Of a stretch of 64,000 nucleotides of DNA, positions 48,715 through 56,416 are shown one piece after another. Made by a program: the position numbers and the translations under genes. Below the pieces are notes generated by a model. The model did not search any database. It was not told where the DNA came from and saw nothing but the letters and a program-made list of their open reading frames with translations. The DNA comes from GCA-2686265 sp036010965 (GTDB lineage Bacteria > Planctomycetota > UBA1135 > GCA-002686595): positions 8,611 to 72,610 of the forward strand of contig DASCMO010000007.1 of NCBI GenBank assembly GCA_036010965.1, written 5' to 3'. Every line of letters begins with the position of its first letter. The first letter of the stretch is position 1.

Positions 48715-49845
48715 ATGGGTACGAAGACACTCTCCGGCCAGGTCCGCAGTGGCGGTAACTGGGTGCTGCGCTGGACCGTGCGCCTGGTCGCCCTGCTCGG
48801 GCTGGGCGTGTGCCTCGCCCTGCCCTACGCGAGAGAGGTCGTAGGCGAGTGCCGCCTGGTCCCACTCTCCCAGCGCGGAGTGCGGGCGCCTGTCGCCGGT
48901 GAGATCCTGACCATCGAGGTGCGCGAGGGGGACCCGGTAGAGCCGGGGACCCTGATCGCGACCCTCGACGACCGCGAGTACACCGCCGAGCTGGCGACGG
49001 CGTCGGCGGAGCTCGACCGCCTGCACGCCGAACTCGATCTGCTCGAATCTGGACCGCGAGCGGAGGAGGTCGCCATGGCCCGCGAGCAGCTGGCCCTCTG
49101 GCAGGTACGCCTCGACCACTACGAGCGCGAGCTGGTGCGGGTCAGCGGCCTGGCGGAGCAAAGTGCAGCGACGGACGAGGAGCTGGCCTCTGCCCAGGTC
49201 TCCCGGGACGCGACTGTGCACCTGGTCGCCTCGGCCCAGGAGAACCTCACGAAGCTCGAGGAGGGCGCTCGTGAGGAGGAGGTGCGCGCCAAGCGAGCAG
49301 ACATCGCGCGCGTCCAGGCGCGGGCCGATTACAACCAGCAGTTGATCGGCCTTACCCGCATCCACTCCCCCATCCAGGGCAAGGTCGTCACTCCCTTCAT
49401 GGGCGAGCGCGTCGGACAGGTCGTGGAGGCCGGCGAATTGATCGCGGTCATCCAGGACAACTCCTCACTGGAGGTGGAGATCGCCGCGGACGAGGCGGCC
49501 GCCGCCCTCGTCAGCACGGGCAACCCGGTCAAGGTGCGTCTCTTCAGCCTCGACGGCGAGCTGCTGATGGCGGAGGTGCGAGCCGTGGCCTTGACGACCT
49601 CCAACGAGGCGGAGATCGAGGTACACCCGATCCGCACGGACCGCGAGTCGCAGCTCGAGCGCTCGAGCAACCCCGACAGTGAATACCTCGTGCGCGTCTA
49701 CTGCACCCTTCCTCGCGACCACCGCCTGGCCCCGGGCATGACCGGCTACTCGCGCGTCGTGGTGGACTCCAGCCAGGTCTGGCGGGAACTGTTGCGTCCC
49801 ATCGAGCGCTTCCTGTTCACGGATGTGTGGTCGTGGATGCCCTGA
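48715..49845 (+). CDS. HlyD-family periplasmic adaptor (membrane fusion protein)
   Basis: A 376-residue membrane-fusion protein: one N-terminal transmembrane helix (about residues 17-40), a split biotinyl-lipoyl domain (GVRAPVAGEILTIEVREGDPV at the start, RIHSPIQGKVV at the return), a long alpha-helical hairpin between residues 85 and 215, and a beta-barrel with IAADEAAAALVSTGNPVKVRL. It would bridge an inner-membrane transporter and the TolC-type channel encoded divergently. Its location beside the megasynthases is similar to the glycolipid exporters of heterocysts (DevB with HgdD), an analogy only. A 20-bp tandem repeat overlaps the stop codon. Confidence 0.88.
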   Translation: MGTKTLSGQVRSGGNWVLRWTVRLVALLGLGVCLALPYAREVVGECRLVPLSQRGVRAPVAGEILTIEVREGDPVEPGTLIATLDDREYTAELATASAELDRLHAELDLLESGPRAEEVAMAREQLALWQVRLDHYERELVRVSGLAEQSAATDEELASAQVSRDATVHLVASAQENLTKLEEGAREEEVRAKRADIARVQARADYNQQLIGLTRIHSPIQGKVVTPFMGERVGQVVEAGELIAVIQDNSSLEVEIAADEAAAALVSTGNPVKVRLFSLDGELLMAEVRAVALTTSNEAEIEVHPIRTDRESQLERSSNPDSEYLVRVYCTLPRDHRLAPGMTGYSRVVVDSSQVWRELLRPIERFLFTDVWSWMP

Positions 49846-49889
49846 CCGGTTCGCGAGGGCCCTGACTGGTTCGCGAGGGCCCCGACTGG
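49841..49889. repeat. Two and a half copies of a 20-bp tandem repeat
   Basis: The unit CCTGACYGGTTCGCGAGGGC occurs at 49841-49860 and 49861-49880, followed by a partial copy (49881-49889). It starts within the stop codon of the HlyD-type gene. Confidence 0.8.
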
Positions 49890-49955
49890 GCTGGATGAAC
49901 CTGGCCGCCCCAGCGATCCACGCCGATCGACGGCCTGATCGCGCGACCCCGAGGC

Positions 49956-51320
49956 TCAGTCGCCGGCGACGCCGAAAAATACGCGCTCGCGGCGCAGGTC
50001 ATCACGGCTCACACGCCGGACGGCGGCCTCGATCCGGCCCAGGTCCGCGCCGCGCAGCACCTCCAGGGCGAGCAGCAGATCGCCCTCGGTCGCCTCCCCC
50101 ACCGCCTCCGTCAGGGGAGCCAGGTAGAGCGCGTCGCGCGAGATAGCCATGGCGCAGGCCGCCGCGATGCGAGCGCCGCCGGCCTCCGCCGCCAGCGCCC
50201 CGATCAGGACCTCGCGCACGTCCTCGTGCCCCTGCAGGTGCCCCAGGGCCAGGATCGCGTTGCAGCGCAGGACCTCATCATCATCGGAGGTCGCCGCCTT
50301 GAGGAGGACCTTGCGGGCTCCGCTCTCGCCGTGGCCGACGGCCCCCAGGGCCCGCAGCCAGGCGCTCTCGACGGAGGGATCCTTCTCCTTGCTGAGGGAA
50401 CGCTTGACGAGCTTGTAGGAGCGCGGCGCCGCCAGCTGCTCGAGCGCAACGGCCGTCTCCTTCCGCACGCGCGGGTCATCGTCGCGCGCGAAGTTCTCAA
50501 GGACGACCCAGAAGTTCATGGGCGCGAGGACTCCGATCGTGTGCAAGGACCTGCTCAGGTACTCGTTACCACTCCAGGTCAACAGGGAGCGACCGTACGC
50601 CAGCTTGCCGTACTCAACGGCGTCGGGATCATCGGTGAACAGGATCTTCGCCAGGGAGCCGAAGCGGCCGCCGCTGAAGAAGCTCGACTTGAGGCGCTTG
50701 ATCTCGGTCTCGAGCTCGTCCTCGGTCAAGCCGCGCGCCAGGCTGTCACCGGAGGGCGGCGTGTAGGCGCGACCGAAGAGCAACCGGCGCGGAGGCCGGG
50801 CCTCGTCCGGCATCGCCAGCTCCAGCTCCGGATCCGCTCGCCGCAGGGCCGTGACGAAGCACCAGATCATCTCCTCCGCGGACATCTCGAAGGGCACACT
50901 GAGCAGCACCTCTCCCCCGGAGTCGAGCCACAGATGCTGGGGGACGGCCATGGCCCCGCTCTCGTTGACGCCCAGGTGCGCCTCCCGCAGGGCAGCCTCG
51001 ACCCGCAGGTGATCGCGACAGCTCACGCTCCCCAGGCGCGGGCACTCGCCGTCGCCTTTGCGGTGCAGCTCGCGCGAGCCCACCAGGTTCAGGGTGCGCT
51101 GAGCGAGTCGCCGGACCTCGCGATCGTCATACACGCGGTCCACGAAGTCCTCGCAGCGCGTCTCGTCATCCATGGTCACGGCCACGAACAACACGCGCTT
51201 CTCCGCCCGGGCGCGCTCCACGACCATGGCGTGGTCCGCCCTCCAGGCGATCTCATCTCCGGCCCCCGGCGGGGCGAGGAGCAGCGCTGGACCGAGCAAC
51301 AAGGTCAGGAGGGTGCGCAT
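49956..51320 (-). CDS. Secreted thioredoxin-like/HEAT-repeat protein
   Basis: A 454-residue protein with a signal peptide (RTLLTLLLGPALLLAPPGAG). Residues 25-160 look like a thioredoxin fold (AEKRVLFVAVTMDDETRCEDFVD..., then AVPQHLWLDSGGEVLLSVP with a cis-Pro), but the active-site region has only one Cys, in ETRCEDF, so a disulfide-reductase role is unlikely. The second half is a set of HEAT-like helices (DPRVRKETAVALEQL, SAWLRALGAVGHGESGARKVL, VLRCNAILALGHLQG). It resembles other planctomycete repeat proteins. Function unknown; it is probably a periplasmic scaffold. Confidence 0.75.
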   Translation of the reverse strand: MRTLLTLLLGPALLLAPPGAGDEIAWRADHAMVVERARAEKRVLFVAVTMDDETRCEDFVDRVYDDREVRRLAQRTLNLVGSRELHRKGDGECPRLGSVSCRDHLRVEAALREAHLGVNESGAMAVPQHLWLDSGGEVLLSVPFEMSAEEMIWCFVTALRRADPELELAMPDEARPPRRLLFGRAYTPPSGDSLARGLTEDELETEIKRLKSSFFSGGRFGSLAKILFTDDPDAVEYGKLAYGRSLLTWSGNEYLSRSLHTIGVLAPMNFWVVLENFARDDDPRVRKETAVALEQLAAPRSYKLVKRSLSKEKDPSVESAWLRALGAVGHGESGARKVLLKAATSDDDEVLRCNAILALGHLQGHEDVREVLIGALAAEAGGARIAAACAMAISRDALYLAPLTEAVGEATEGDLLLALEVLRGADLGRIEAAVRRVSRDDLRRERVFFGVAGD

Positions 51321-51413
51321 GGCGTCGGTAGGCAGGTCCCGTCGCTGCCTGCCACCCGACGATGATTGCCCGGCGCCGTCCCGGCCGCAAGCCCGAGCGA
51401 GCGGTTCGTCCCC

Positions 51414-52202
51414 CTACTTCTTCTCCTTCCTCCTCCGTCGCCGCGACCGGAAGGGAGCGATCACCACGTTCTGCAGCATGGCGTCCCCGGGAAGACAGAT
51501 CAGGTCGCAGATGAGCTGGGCCACGCGCTCGGGCGGCAGGGCTCCGGGGGGCGCCGGCAGGGCCCCGTTCTGGTCCCACATGGGAGTCGCCACTGCATCG
51601 GGGATGACGAGCTGCACGCGCACGCCCGACGAGCGCACCTCCTCGGCGAGAGACTCGGTCAGGCCCACGACCCCGAACTTCGAGGCGCTGTAAACCGAGT
51701 CCATCGGGCGCCCCTTGAGGCCCGAGGTGGAGGAGATGTTCACGATCTGCCCCGAGCCCTGGGGCAGCATCACCCCCAGCACCGCGCGGTTGCAGAGAAA
51801 CGTGCCCTTGAGGTTGGTGTCGATCACCTCGTTCATCTCCTCGCTGGAGATCTCCGACAGGACCTTAGGTCCGCTGCCGCGGCTGCGCAGGATCGCGGCC
51901 GAGTGCACGAGGATGTCGATACGGCCGAAGCGCTCCACCACATCGCGCGTCATGGCCTGCAGGTCCTCCTCGCTCCGTACGTCCGCAGCCAGAGCAAGGG
52001 CCTGGCCGCCGCCGCCCAGTTCCGCGAGTTGAGCGACAGTCTCCCGCGCGGACTCCAGCGCGATGTCCACGACGGCCACGTCCGCTCCCTGAGCGCAGAG
52101 GCGCAGGCAGGTGGCGCGGCCGATGCCACTGCCGCCACCGGTGACCAGGGCGCACTTCCCACTCAGCGCACCGGACGAGGGGTGTTCTCGTTCATTCGCC
52201 AT
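51414..52202 (-). CDS. Short-chain dehydrogenase/reductase, FabG-like
   Basis: A 262-residue classical SDR. NAD(P)-binding motif TGGGSGIGRATC near the start, Asp at the end of strand 2 (VAVVDIALE), Asn in INMS-like NISSTSG with the active Ser, and the YSASK catalytic Tyr and Lys. Residues 213-220 (WDQNGALPAP) form the lid. The C-terminus is basic (RRRRKEKK), which is unusual. It lies 12 bases after a second SDR gene, so the two form an operon. They could reduce ketones of lipid or other metabolites; a link to the megasynthases 5 kb away is unproven. Confidence 0.9.
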   Translation of the reverse strand: MANEREHPSSGALSGKCALVTGGGSGIGRATCLRLCAQGADVAVVDIALESARETVAQLAELGGGGQALALAADVRSEEDLQAMTRDVVERFGRIDILVHSAAILRSRGSGPKVLSEISSEEMNEVIDTNLKGTFLCNRAVLGVMLPQGSGQIVNISSTSGLKGRPMDSVYSASKFGVVGLTESLAEEVRSSGVRVQLVIPDAVATPMWDQNGALPAPPGALPPERVAQLICDLICLPGDAMLQNVVIAPFRSRRRRRKEKK

Positions 52203-52214
52203 GTTGACAGCGTC

Positions 52215-53024
52215 TCACGGGTTGGAGTCAGGGGATGGAAAAGGGGCCAACAGGGGATCGACGAGCAAGGCGTCGTCGGGCGCCAGGATCAGTCGCACGA
52301 TGGTGTCGGCCACCTGGCGCGGGTCCAGCAGCCCGTCGGGGGCCATGGCCTTCGTCGAGTGCATCATGGGCGTGTCGGTCACGTCGGGCAAGATGGACTG
52401 CACGCGGATGCCCTGGGAGGCCACCTCCTCCGCCAGGCACGCGGCGAGTCCACGCAGTCCATGCTTCGAGGCGCTGTAGGCACCGTTGTACGGAAGGCCG
52501 ACCAGGGCGCCGCGTGCCGAGGAGACGCAGACGATCTCGCCCGCGCCCTGTTCGATCATGGTGGGCAGCACGGCCTGCAAGCAGTGAAAGACGCCCTTGA
52601 GGTTGGTGTCGATCACCTCGTCCCACTCCTCCACCGACAACTCGGCGATGGCGTAGGGCAGGCCGCGGGTGACGGCCGAGCTGCCCGCGCTCCCTGCCGC
52701 GGCCACCAGCACGTCGAGCCTCCCCCACTCCGCGAGGACGCTCTCGGCCATGGACTGCATGTCCCCCGCCCGGCGCACATCGAGGGCCAGAGCCATCAGG
52801 TGCGCTCGCGGCGCCTCGGCCCGCACGGCGTCGAGAGCCCCATCGAGGCGCTCGGCGTTGCGCCCCACCAGGGCCACCCGAGCCCCGCCAGCGGCGAGAG
52901 CCCGGGCACCGGCCAGGCCGATGCCACTGCTGCCACCGGTGACGACGGCGACCGAATCGGAGAGAGTCTGCACGGGGGAATCGGAGGCGGCGACCGGCTT
53001 TGGTCTCCACTCGACGGCCACCAT
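52215..53024 (-). CDS. Short-chain dehydrogenase/reductase, FabG-like (second copy)
   Basis: A 269-residue classical SDR with TGGSSGIGLAGA (dinucleotide binding), Arg in VGRNAERLDGA, a catalytic Ser in CVSSARG and YSASKHG. It is a tandem neighbour of the SDR at 51414 and shares its layout but is divergent enough to have another substrate. ATG 53024 is used; TTG 53060 adds 12 residues. It is divergent from the FG-GAP gene, with a 220-base gap containing CATAAT at 53127-53132, a possible -10 for that gene. Confidence 0.9.
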   Translation of the reverse strand: MVAVEWRPKPVAASDSPVQTLSDSVAVVTGGSSGIGLAGARALAAGGARVALVGRNAERLDGALDAVRAEAPRAHLMALALDVRRAGDMQSMAESVLAEWGRLDVLVAAAGSAGSSAVTRGLPYAIAELSVEEWDEVIDTNLKGVFHCLQAVLPTMIEQGAGEIVCVSSARGALVGLPYNGAYSASKHGLRGLAACLAEEVASQGIRVQSILPDVTDTPMMHSTKAMAPDGLLDPRQVADTIVRLILAPDDALLVDPLLAPFPSPDSNP

Positions 53025-53230
53025 AGCAACGGTCAGCGTCCCCTGCGGGCCCTGCTCCAAGGCGCCGAGGGGGGACTAGGGGCCATTCTCTCGGATCCCG
53101 TCTCCCCGAAAACCCTGGGGCTACGCCATAATCAGACCTAGACTCCACTTGGTGGTGGTTCTGCGGGTCGCGTGCATGCGCTACCCACCTAGCCCCCAGG
53201 TATTTGTGTCCCCATCCCCAGCAGTCCTCC

Positions 53231-53237
53231 AAGGAGG
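53231..53237 (+). promoter_or_regulatory. Strong Shine-Dalgarno sequence deciding a GTG start
   Basis: AAGGAGG, with a 7-base spacer to GTG 53245. It fixes the start of the FG-GAP gene, because upstream in-frame codons have nothing comparable. Such strong sites are uncommon here. Confidence 0.8.
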
Positions 53238-53244
53238 CGCTTTC

Positions 53245-55068
53245 GTGCAAGACAATCGGATCCTCAGCGTGCTCTCGCCCGCATTCTCCCGCCTATTTCT
53301 GATCCCGGCCCTGGCCTGCACCGCAGCCACCCTGGCCTCCGGACAGGTCATCGGTCATACGAAGATCAGCGACACCGAGGGTGGCTTCGGCGGCACGCTC
53401 GACGACTTTGACTCCCTCGGCCGGGCCGTCACGACCATCGGTGACCTGGACGGGGACGGCGTCGGCGACCTCGCCATCAGCGCCCGCCTCGATGACGACG
53501 GCGGCGAGAACCGCGGCGCGATCTACATCGTGTTCATGAACGCCGACGGCTCGGTCAAGAGCGAGCAGAAGATCAGCGACACCGCCGGCGGCTTCACGGG
53601 CGGTCTCAGCAACCAGGACTGGTTCGGCAACAGTCTCGCACCCCTCGGCGACCTCGACGGCGACGGCGTCATGGACCTCGCGGTCGGCGCCCTGCAGTCC
53701 AACGACGGCGCCTTCAACGCGGGCGCCGTGTGGATCCTGTTCCTCAACAGCGACGGAACCGTCAAGGACCAGCAGAAGATCAGCGCCACTGAGGGCGGCT
53801 TCACGGGGATCCTGAACGAGACCGATCGCTTCGGCACGTCGGTCCTGATGATCGGTGACCTCGACGGGGACTCGGTCCAGGACATCGCGGTCGGCGCGCG
53901 CAACGACGACGACGGCGGCGTCGACCGCGGTGCGGTCTACGTGTTGTTCCTGAACATTGACGGAACCGTCAAGGCCCACCAGAAGATCAGCGACTGGTTC
54001 GGAGCCTTCGATGGTGTCCTCGACGACGGGGACGGCCTGGGCTGGTCCTTGGCCGGCCTGGGCAACTACATGGGCTTCGGCACCTACGCCCTGGCCGTAG
54101 GCGCAGGCGGCGATGACGACGGCGGTGTCGACCGCGGCGCGGTCTGGATCTTGGCCCTCGCCCAGACCGGTCACTCCCTTGCCCACATCAAGATCAGCTC
54201 GACAGAAGGCGGCGCCAGCCCCGCGCTGCAGGATGGCGACAACTTCGGTCGCGGCTGCGGGTCGATCGGCGATCTCAACGGTGACGGCGTGGCCGACCTG
54301 GCCGTCGGTTCCCCCAACGACAACGACGGGGGTGGCGACCGTGGAGCCATGTGGCTGCTACTGCTCAATCAGGGCGGCGTCGAGTCCTCCCACAAGATCA
54401 GCAACACCGAAGGTGGCTTCACGGGCGACCTCGGCGACAACGACTACTTCGGCTACTCGTGCCGCTGGGCCGGCGACCTCGACGGAAACGGCGTCAACGA
54501 CATGGTGGTCGGTGCCTCTGGAGACGACGACGGTGGTTCCGACCGCGGTGCGGTCTGGATCCTGTACCTGTCCGACCCCGGCGACCTCGGCCCCTTCACG
54601 CCCTTCTGCTTCTGCGACGGTACCGGCAACGCACCCCCCTGCTCCAACCCGGGCGGCCCCGGACGCGGCTGCGCCAACAGCGTCAACCCGGGCGGCGGCA
54701 TCCTGACCGCCTCCGGTGACGCTGTCGTCGGAGCGGACACGGTGGTGCTCGAATCCGCGGGGCTGATTCCCGGACAGTTCATGGTCTTCTTCCAGGGCGA
54801 CAACGCGATCGACAACGGCAACGGCATCATCTTCGGGGACGGCTTGCGCTGCGCGGGCGGCAACGTCTGGCGCTACTACCCGCCGCTCACGATCGACGGA
54901 GCGGGCATGGTCGATTCGTCCCCCCACTCGATCTCTGGTGAGCCGGGTGCGAACTCCACCGTGAACCCCGGGGACACCAAGCACTACCAGGGCTGGTACC
55001 GGGATCCGAACGGCCCCTGCGGAGGGACCTTCAACCTGACCAACGGTCTCGCGATCACCTGGCAGTAG
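53245..55068 (+). CDS. Secreted FG-GAP (integrin-like beta-propeller) repeat protein
   Basis: A 607-residue exported protein: signal peptide (about residues 1-33, LFLIPALACTAATLASGQ) followed by six FG-GAP units of about 69 residues. Each has KIS...GGF, a calcium loop DLDGDGV.D, AVGA..DDDGG and RGAVWIL. In the fourth unit the calcium loop is gone (GNYMGFGTYALAVG). The C-terminal 140 residues form a Cys/Gly/Asn-rich domain (FCFCDGTGN..., GCANSVNPGGG...) that recurs at the end of many secreted proteins in some Planctomycetota; it may be a cell-surface sorting or adhesion domain. Start fixed by AAGGAGG. Function: probably surface or matrix protein. Confidence 0.87.
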   Translation: MQDNRILSVLSPAFSRLFLIPALACTAATLASGQVIGHTKISDTEGGFGGTLDDFDSLGRAVTTIGDLDGDGVGDLAISARLDDDGGENRGAIYIVFMNADGSVKSEQKISDTAGGFTGGLSNQDWFGNSLAPLGDLDGDGVMDLAVGALQSNDGAFNAGAVWILFLNSDGTVKDQQKISATEGGFTGILNETDRFGTSVLMIGDLDGDSVQDIAVGARNDDDGGVDRGAVYVLFLNIDGTVKAHQKISDWFGAFDGVLDDGDGLGWSLAGLGNYMGFGTYALAVGAGGDDDGGVDRGAVWILALAQTGHSLAHIKISSTEGGASPALQDGDNFGRGCGSIGDLNGDGVADLAVGSPNDNDGGGDRGAMWLLLLNQGGVESSHKISNTEGGFTGDLGDNDYFGYSCRWAGDLDGNGVNDMVVGASGDDDGGSDRGAVWILYLSDPGDLGPFTPFCFCDGTGNAPPCSNPGGPGRGCANSVNPGGGILTASGDAVVGADTVVLESAGLIPGQFMVFFQGDNAIDNGNGIIFGDGLRCAGGNVWRYYPPLTIDGAGMVDSSPHSISGEPGANSTVNPGDTKHYQGWYRDPNGPCGGTFNLTNGLAITWQ

Positions 55069-55130
55069 GCTCGGGCCTTCGCGCCCCCTGAGGGTCCGCG
55101 CCCATGGGGGATCGCGATCCAGGCATCACA

Positions 55131-55164
55131 CAGCGTCTCCGAGCCTCAAGGCTCGGAGACGCTG
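55131..55164. terminator. Perfect bidirectional hairpin between convergent genes
   Basis: A 15-bp perfect stem, CAGCGTCTCCGAGCC with GGCTCGGAGACGCTG, around a TCAA loop. It sits between the stop codons of the FG-GAP gene and the CobW-type gene, followed by TTCATT on the plus strand. Strong structure and placement favour a terminator for both. Confidence 0.75.
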
Positions 55165-55203
55165 TTCATTACAGGCATGGAATCCAGACAGGGGCTCCAA
55201 ACC

Positions 55204-56172
55204 TCAAGGCTCGAAGCCACTGCCCGTTGCGGGCGGGAGTTCCAGGCAGGTCTCGAGGTCGGCCTTCACGATCCGCGCGACCGCGGAGGCGCCGCGACCG
55301 ATAAAGACCGCACGGGTTCCGCGCACGGCGCCCAGCAGGGCGGGGACCGCGCGCAATTCCCAGCGCCCACAGGTGAAGTGGAAGACCTTGGGGACGTCCT
55401 CTCCGGCCGGGACGAACAGCCCCTTGGCGCGGTAGATCGGCTCGGGGAGACCCTCGAGGAAGCGACCGAAGGCGTCACTGTCGAGGCGCCGCGCGCTCTC
55501 GAAGGAGAAGGACTGGATCTCATCGTGGGAGCGATGATCGATGTCAGCGGCGGCCTCCGGTGCCCTCTCCCTCTGCGGGCGGACGAGGCCCGCGCCGAAG
55601 AGCAAGCCACCGGGCACGTCGCCGTGCTCGGCTCGCAGCTGTCGCGCCCGAGGGTTCATGCGCGCCAGCCGCTCCTCCACAGAGCGCAAGGCCGCTGCGT
55701 CCACGAGGTCGATCTTGGAGATCACGAGGAAGTCGGCGGCACGCACCTGCAGCTCGAGCACCGGCTCGCTGCAGACGAGGGCCTCGAAGGTCAGGGCATC
55801 CACGACCGTGATGACCGCATCGCAGGGCACCCCCATGCCACCCAGGCGACCGAGGATCGGCCCCGGCTCGGCGACTCCGGTGGTCTCGATGATGACCAGG
55901 TCGGGGCGGGCGGTCTCCAGGAGCTCTCGGTAGGCCGTCCCGAAGGCGTACTCATCGATCGTGCAGCAGACGCAGCCACTGTTCAACTCGACCATGCGCT
56001 CGACGGCATCCAGTCCGTCGAACACCCGCCCGTCGATGCCCACGTCGCCGATCTCGTTCATCACGATCGCCACCCGCGCATCACCCAGGCCGCCCTCCAT
56101 CACGTGGCGCAAGAGAGTCGTCTTCCCGCTGCCCAGGAAGCCGGTCAGGAGGTTGCAGGGAACGTCACGCAT
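55204..56172 (-). CDS. CobW/COG0523-family metal-chaperone GTPase
   Basis: A 322-residue SIMIBI-class GTPase. Walker A: GFLGSGKTT near the N-terminus; metal-binding motif GCVCC (preceded by ELNSG); Walker B region LVIIETTGVAEP; base-recognition SKID. The C-terminal CobW_C domain has VFHFTCGRWE-like strands. COG0523 proteins insert or store zinc, cobalt or other metals for target enzymes. No His-rich loop is present, so metal buffering is not indicated. ATG 56172 lies 26 bases downstream of a TAGAAT -10-like hexamer (56203 to 56198). Its target is unknown. Confidence 0.9.
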   Translation of the reverse strand: MRDVPCNLLTGFLGSGKTTLLRHVMEGGLGDARVAIVMNEIGDVGIDGRVFDGLDAVERMVELNSGCVCCTIDEYAFGTAYRELLETARPDLVIIETTGVAEPGPILGRLGGMGVPCDAVITVVDALTFEALVCSEPVLELQVRAADFLVISKIDLVDAAALRSVEERLARMNPRARQLRAEHGDVPGGLLFGAGLVRPQRERAPEAAADIDHRSHDEIQSFSFESARRLDSDAFGRFLEGLPEPIYRAKGLFVPAGEDVPKVFHFTCGRWELRAVPALLGAVRGTRAVFIGRGASAVARIVKADLETCLELPPATGSGFEP

Positions 56173-56197
56173 GGTCGGATCGGACGAGAGAGCCTCA

Positions 56198-56203
56198 TTC
56201 TAG
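56198..56203 (-). promoter_or_regulatory. Candidate -10 of the CobW-type gene
   Basis: TAGAAT on the minus strand, 26 bases before the ATG at 56172. Confidence 0.35.
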
Positions 56204-56338
56204 CGCCCGGGAGCCGGTGATCACTTCCTCGGCGCGCCCCCCTGAAAGAAGATTTCCCCCCACCCCCTTCGCAAACGCCAGCGCTCGGTCGCCGTATGGG
56301 GAGTCTCCAGCACGCCGAGAAAATCGCGCCGGCGCGAC

Positions 56339-56344
56339 TATACT
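56339..56344 (+). promoter_or_regulatory. Candidate -10 of the esterase gene
   Basis: TATACT, 73 bases upstream of the ATG at 56417. No clear -35. Confidence 0.35.
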
Positions 56345-56416
56345 CGGCGCCAGGCGCGGCTCACCACGAGGGCCGCCTCGCAACCCCTTCACCGACCACC
56401 TCGACCGAGATTCTCC

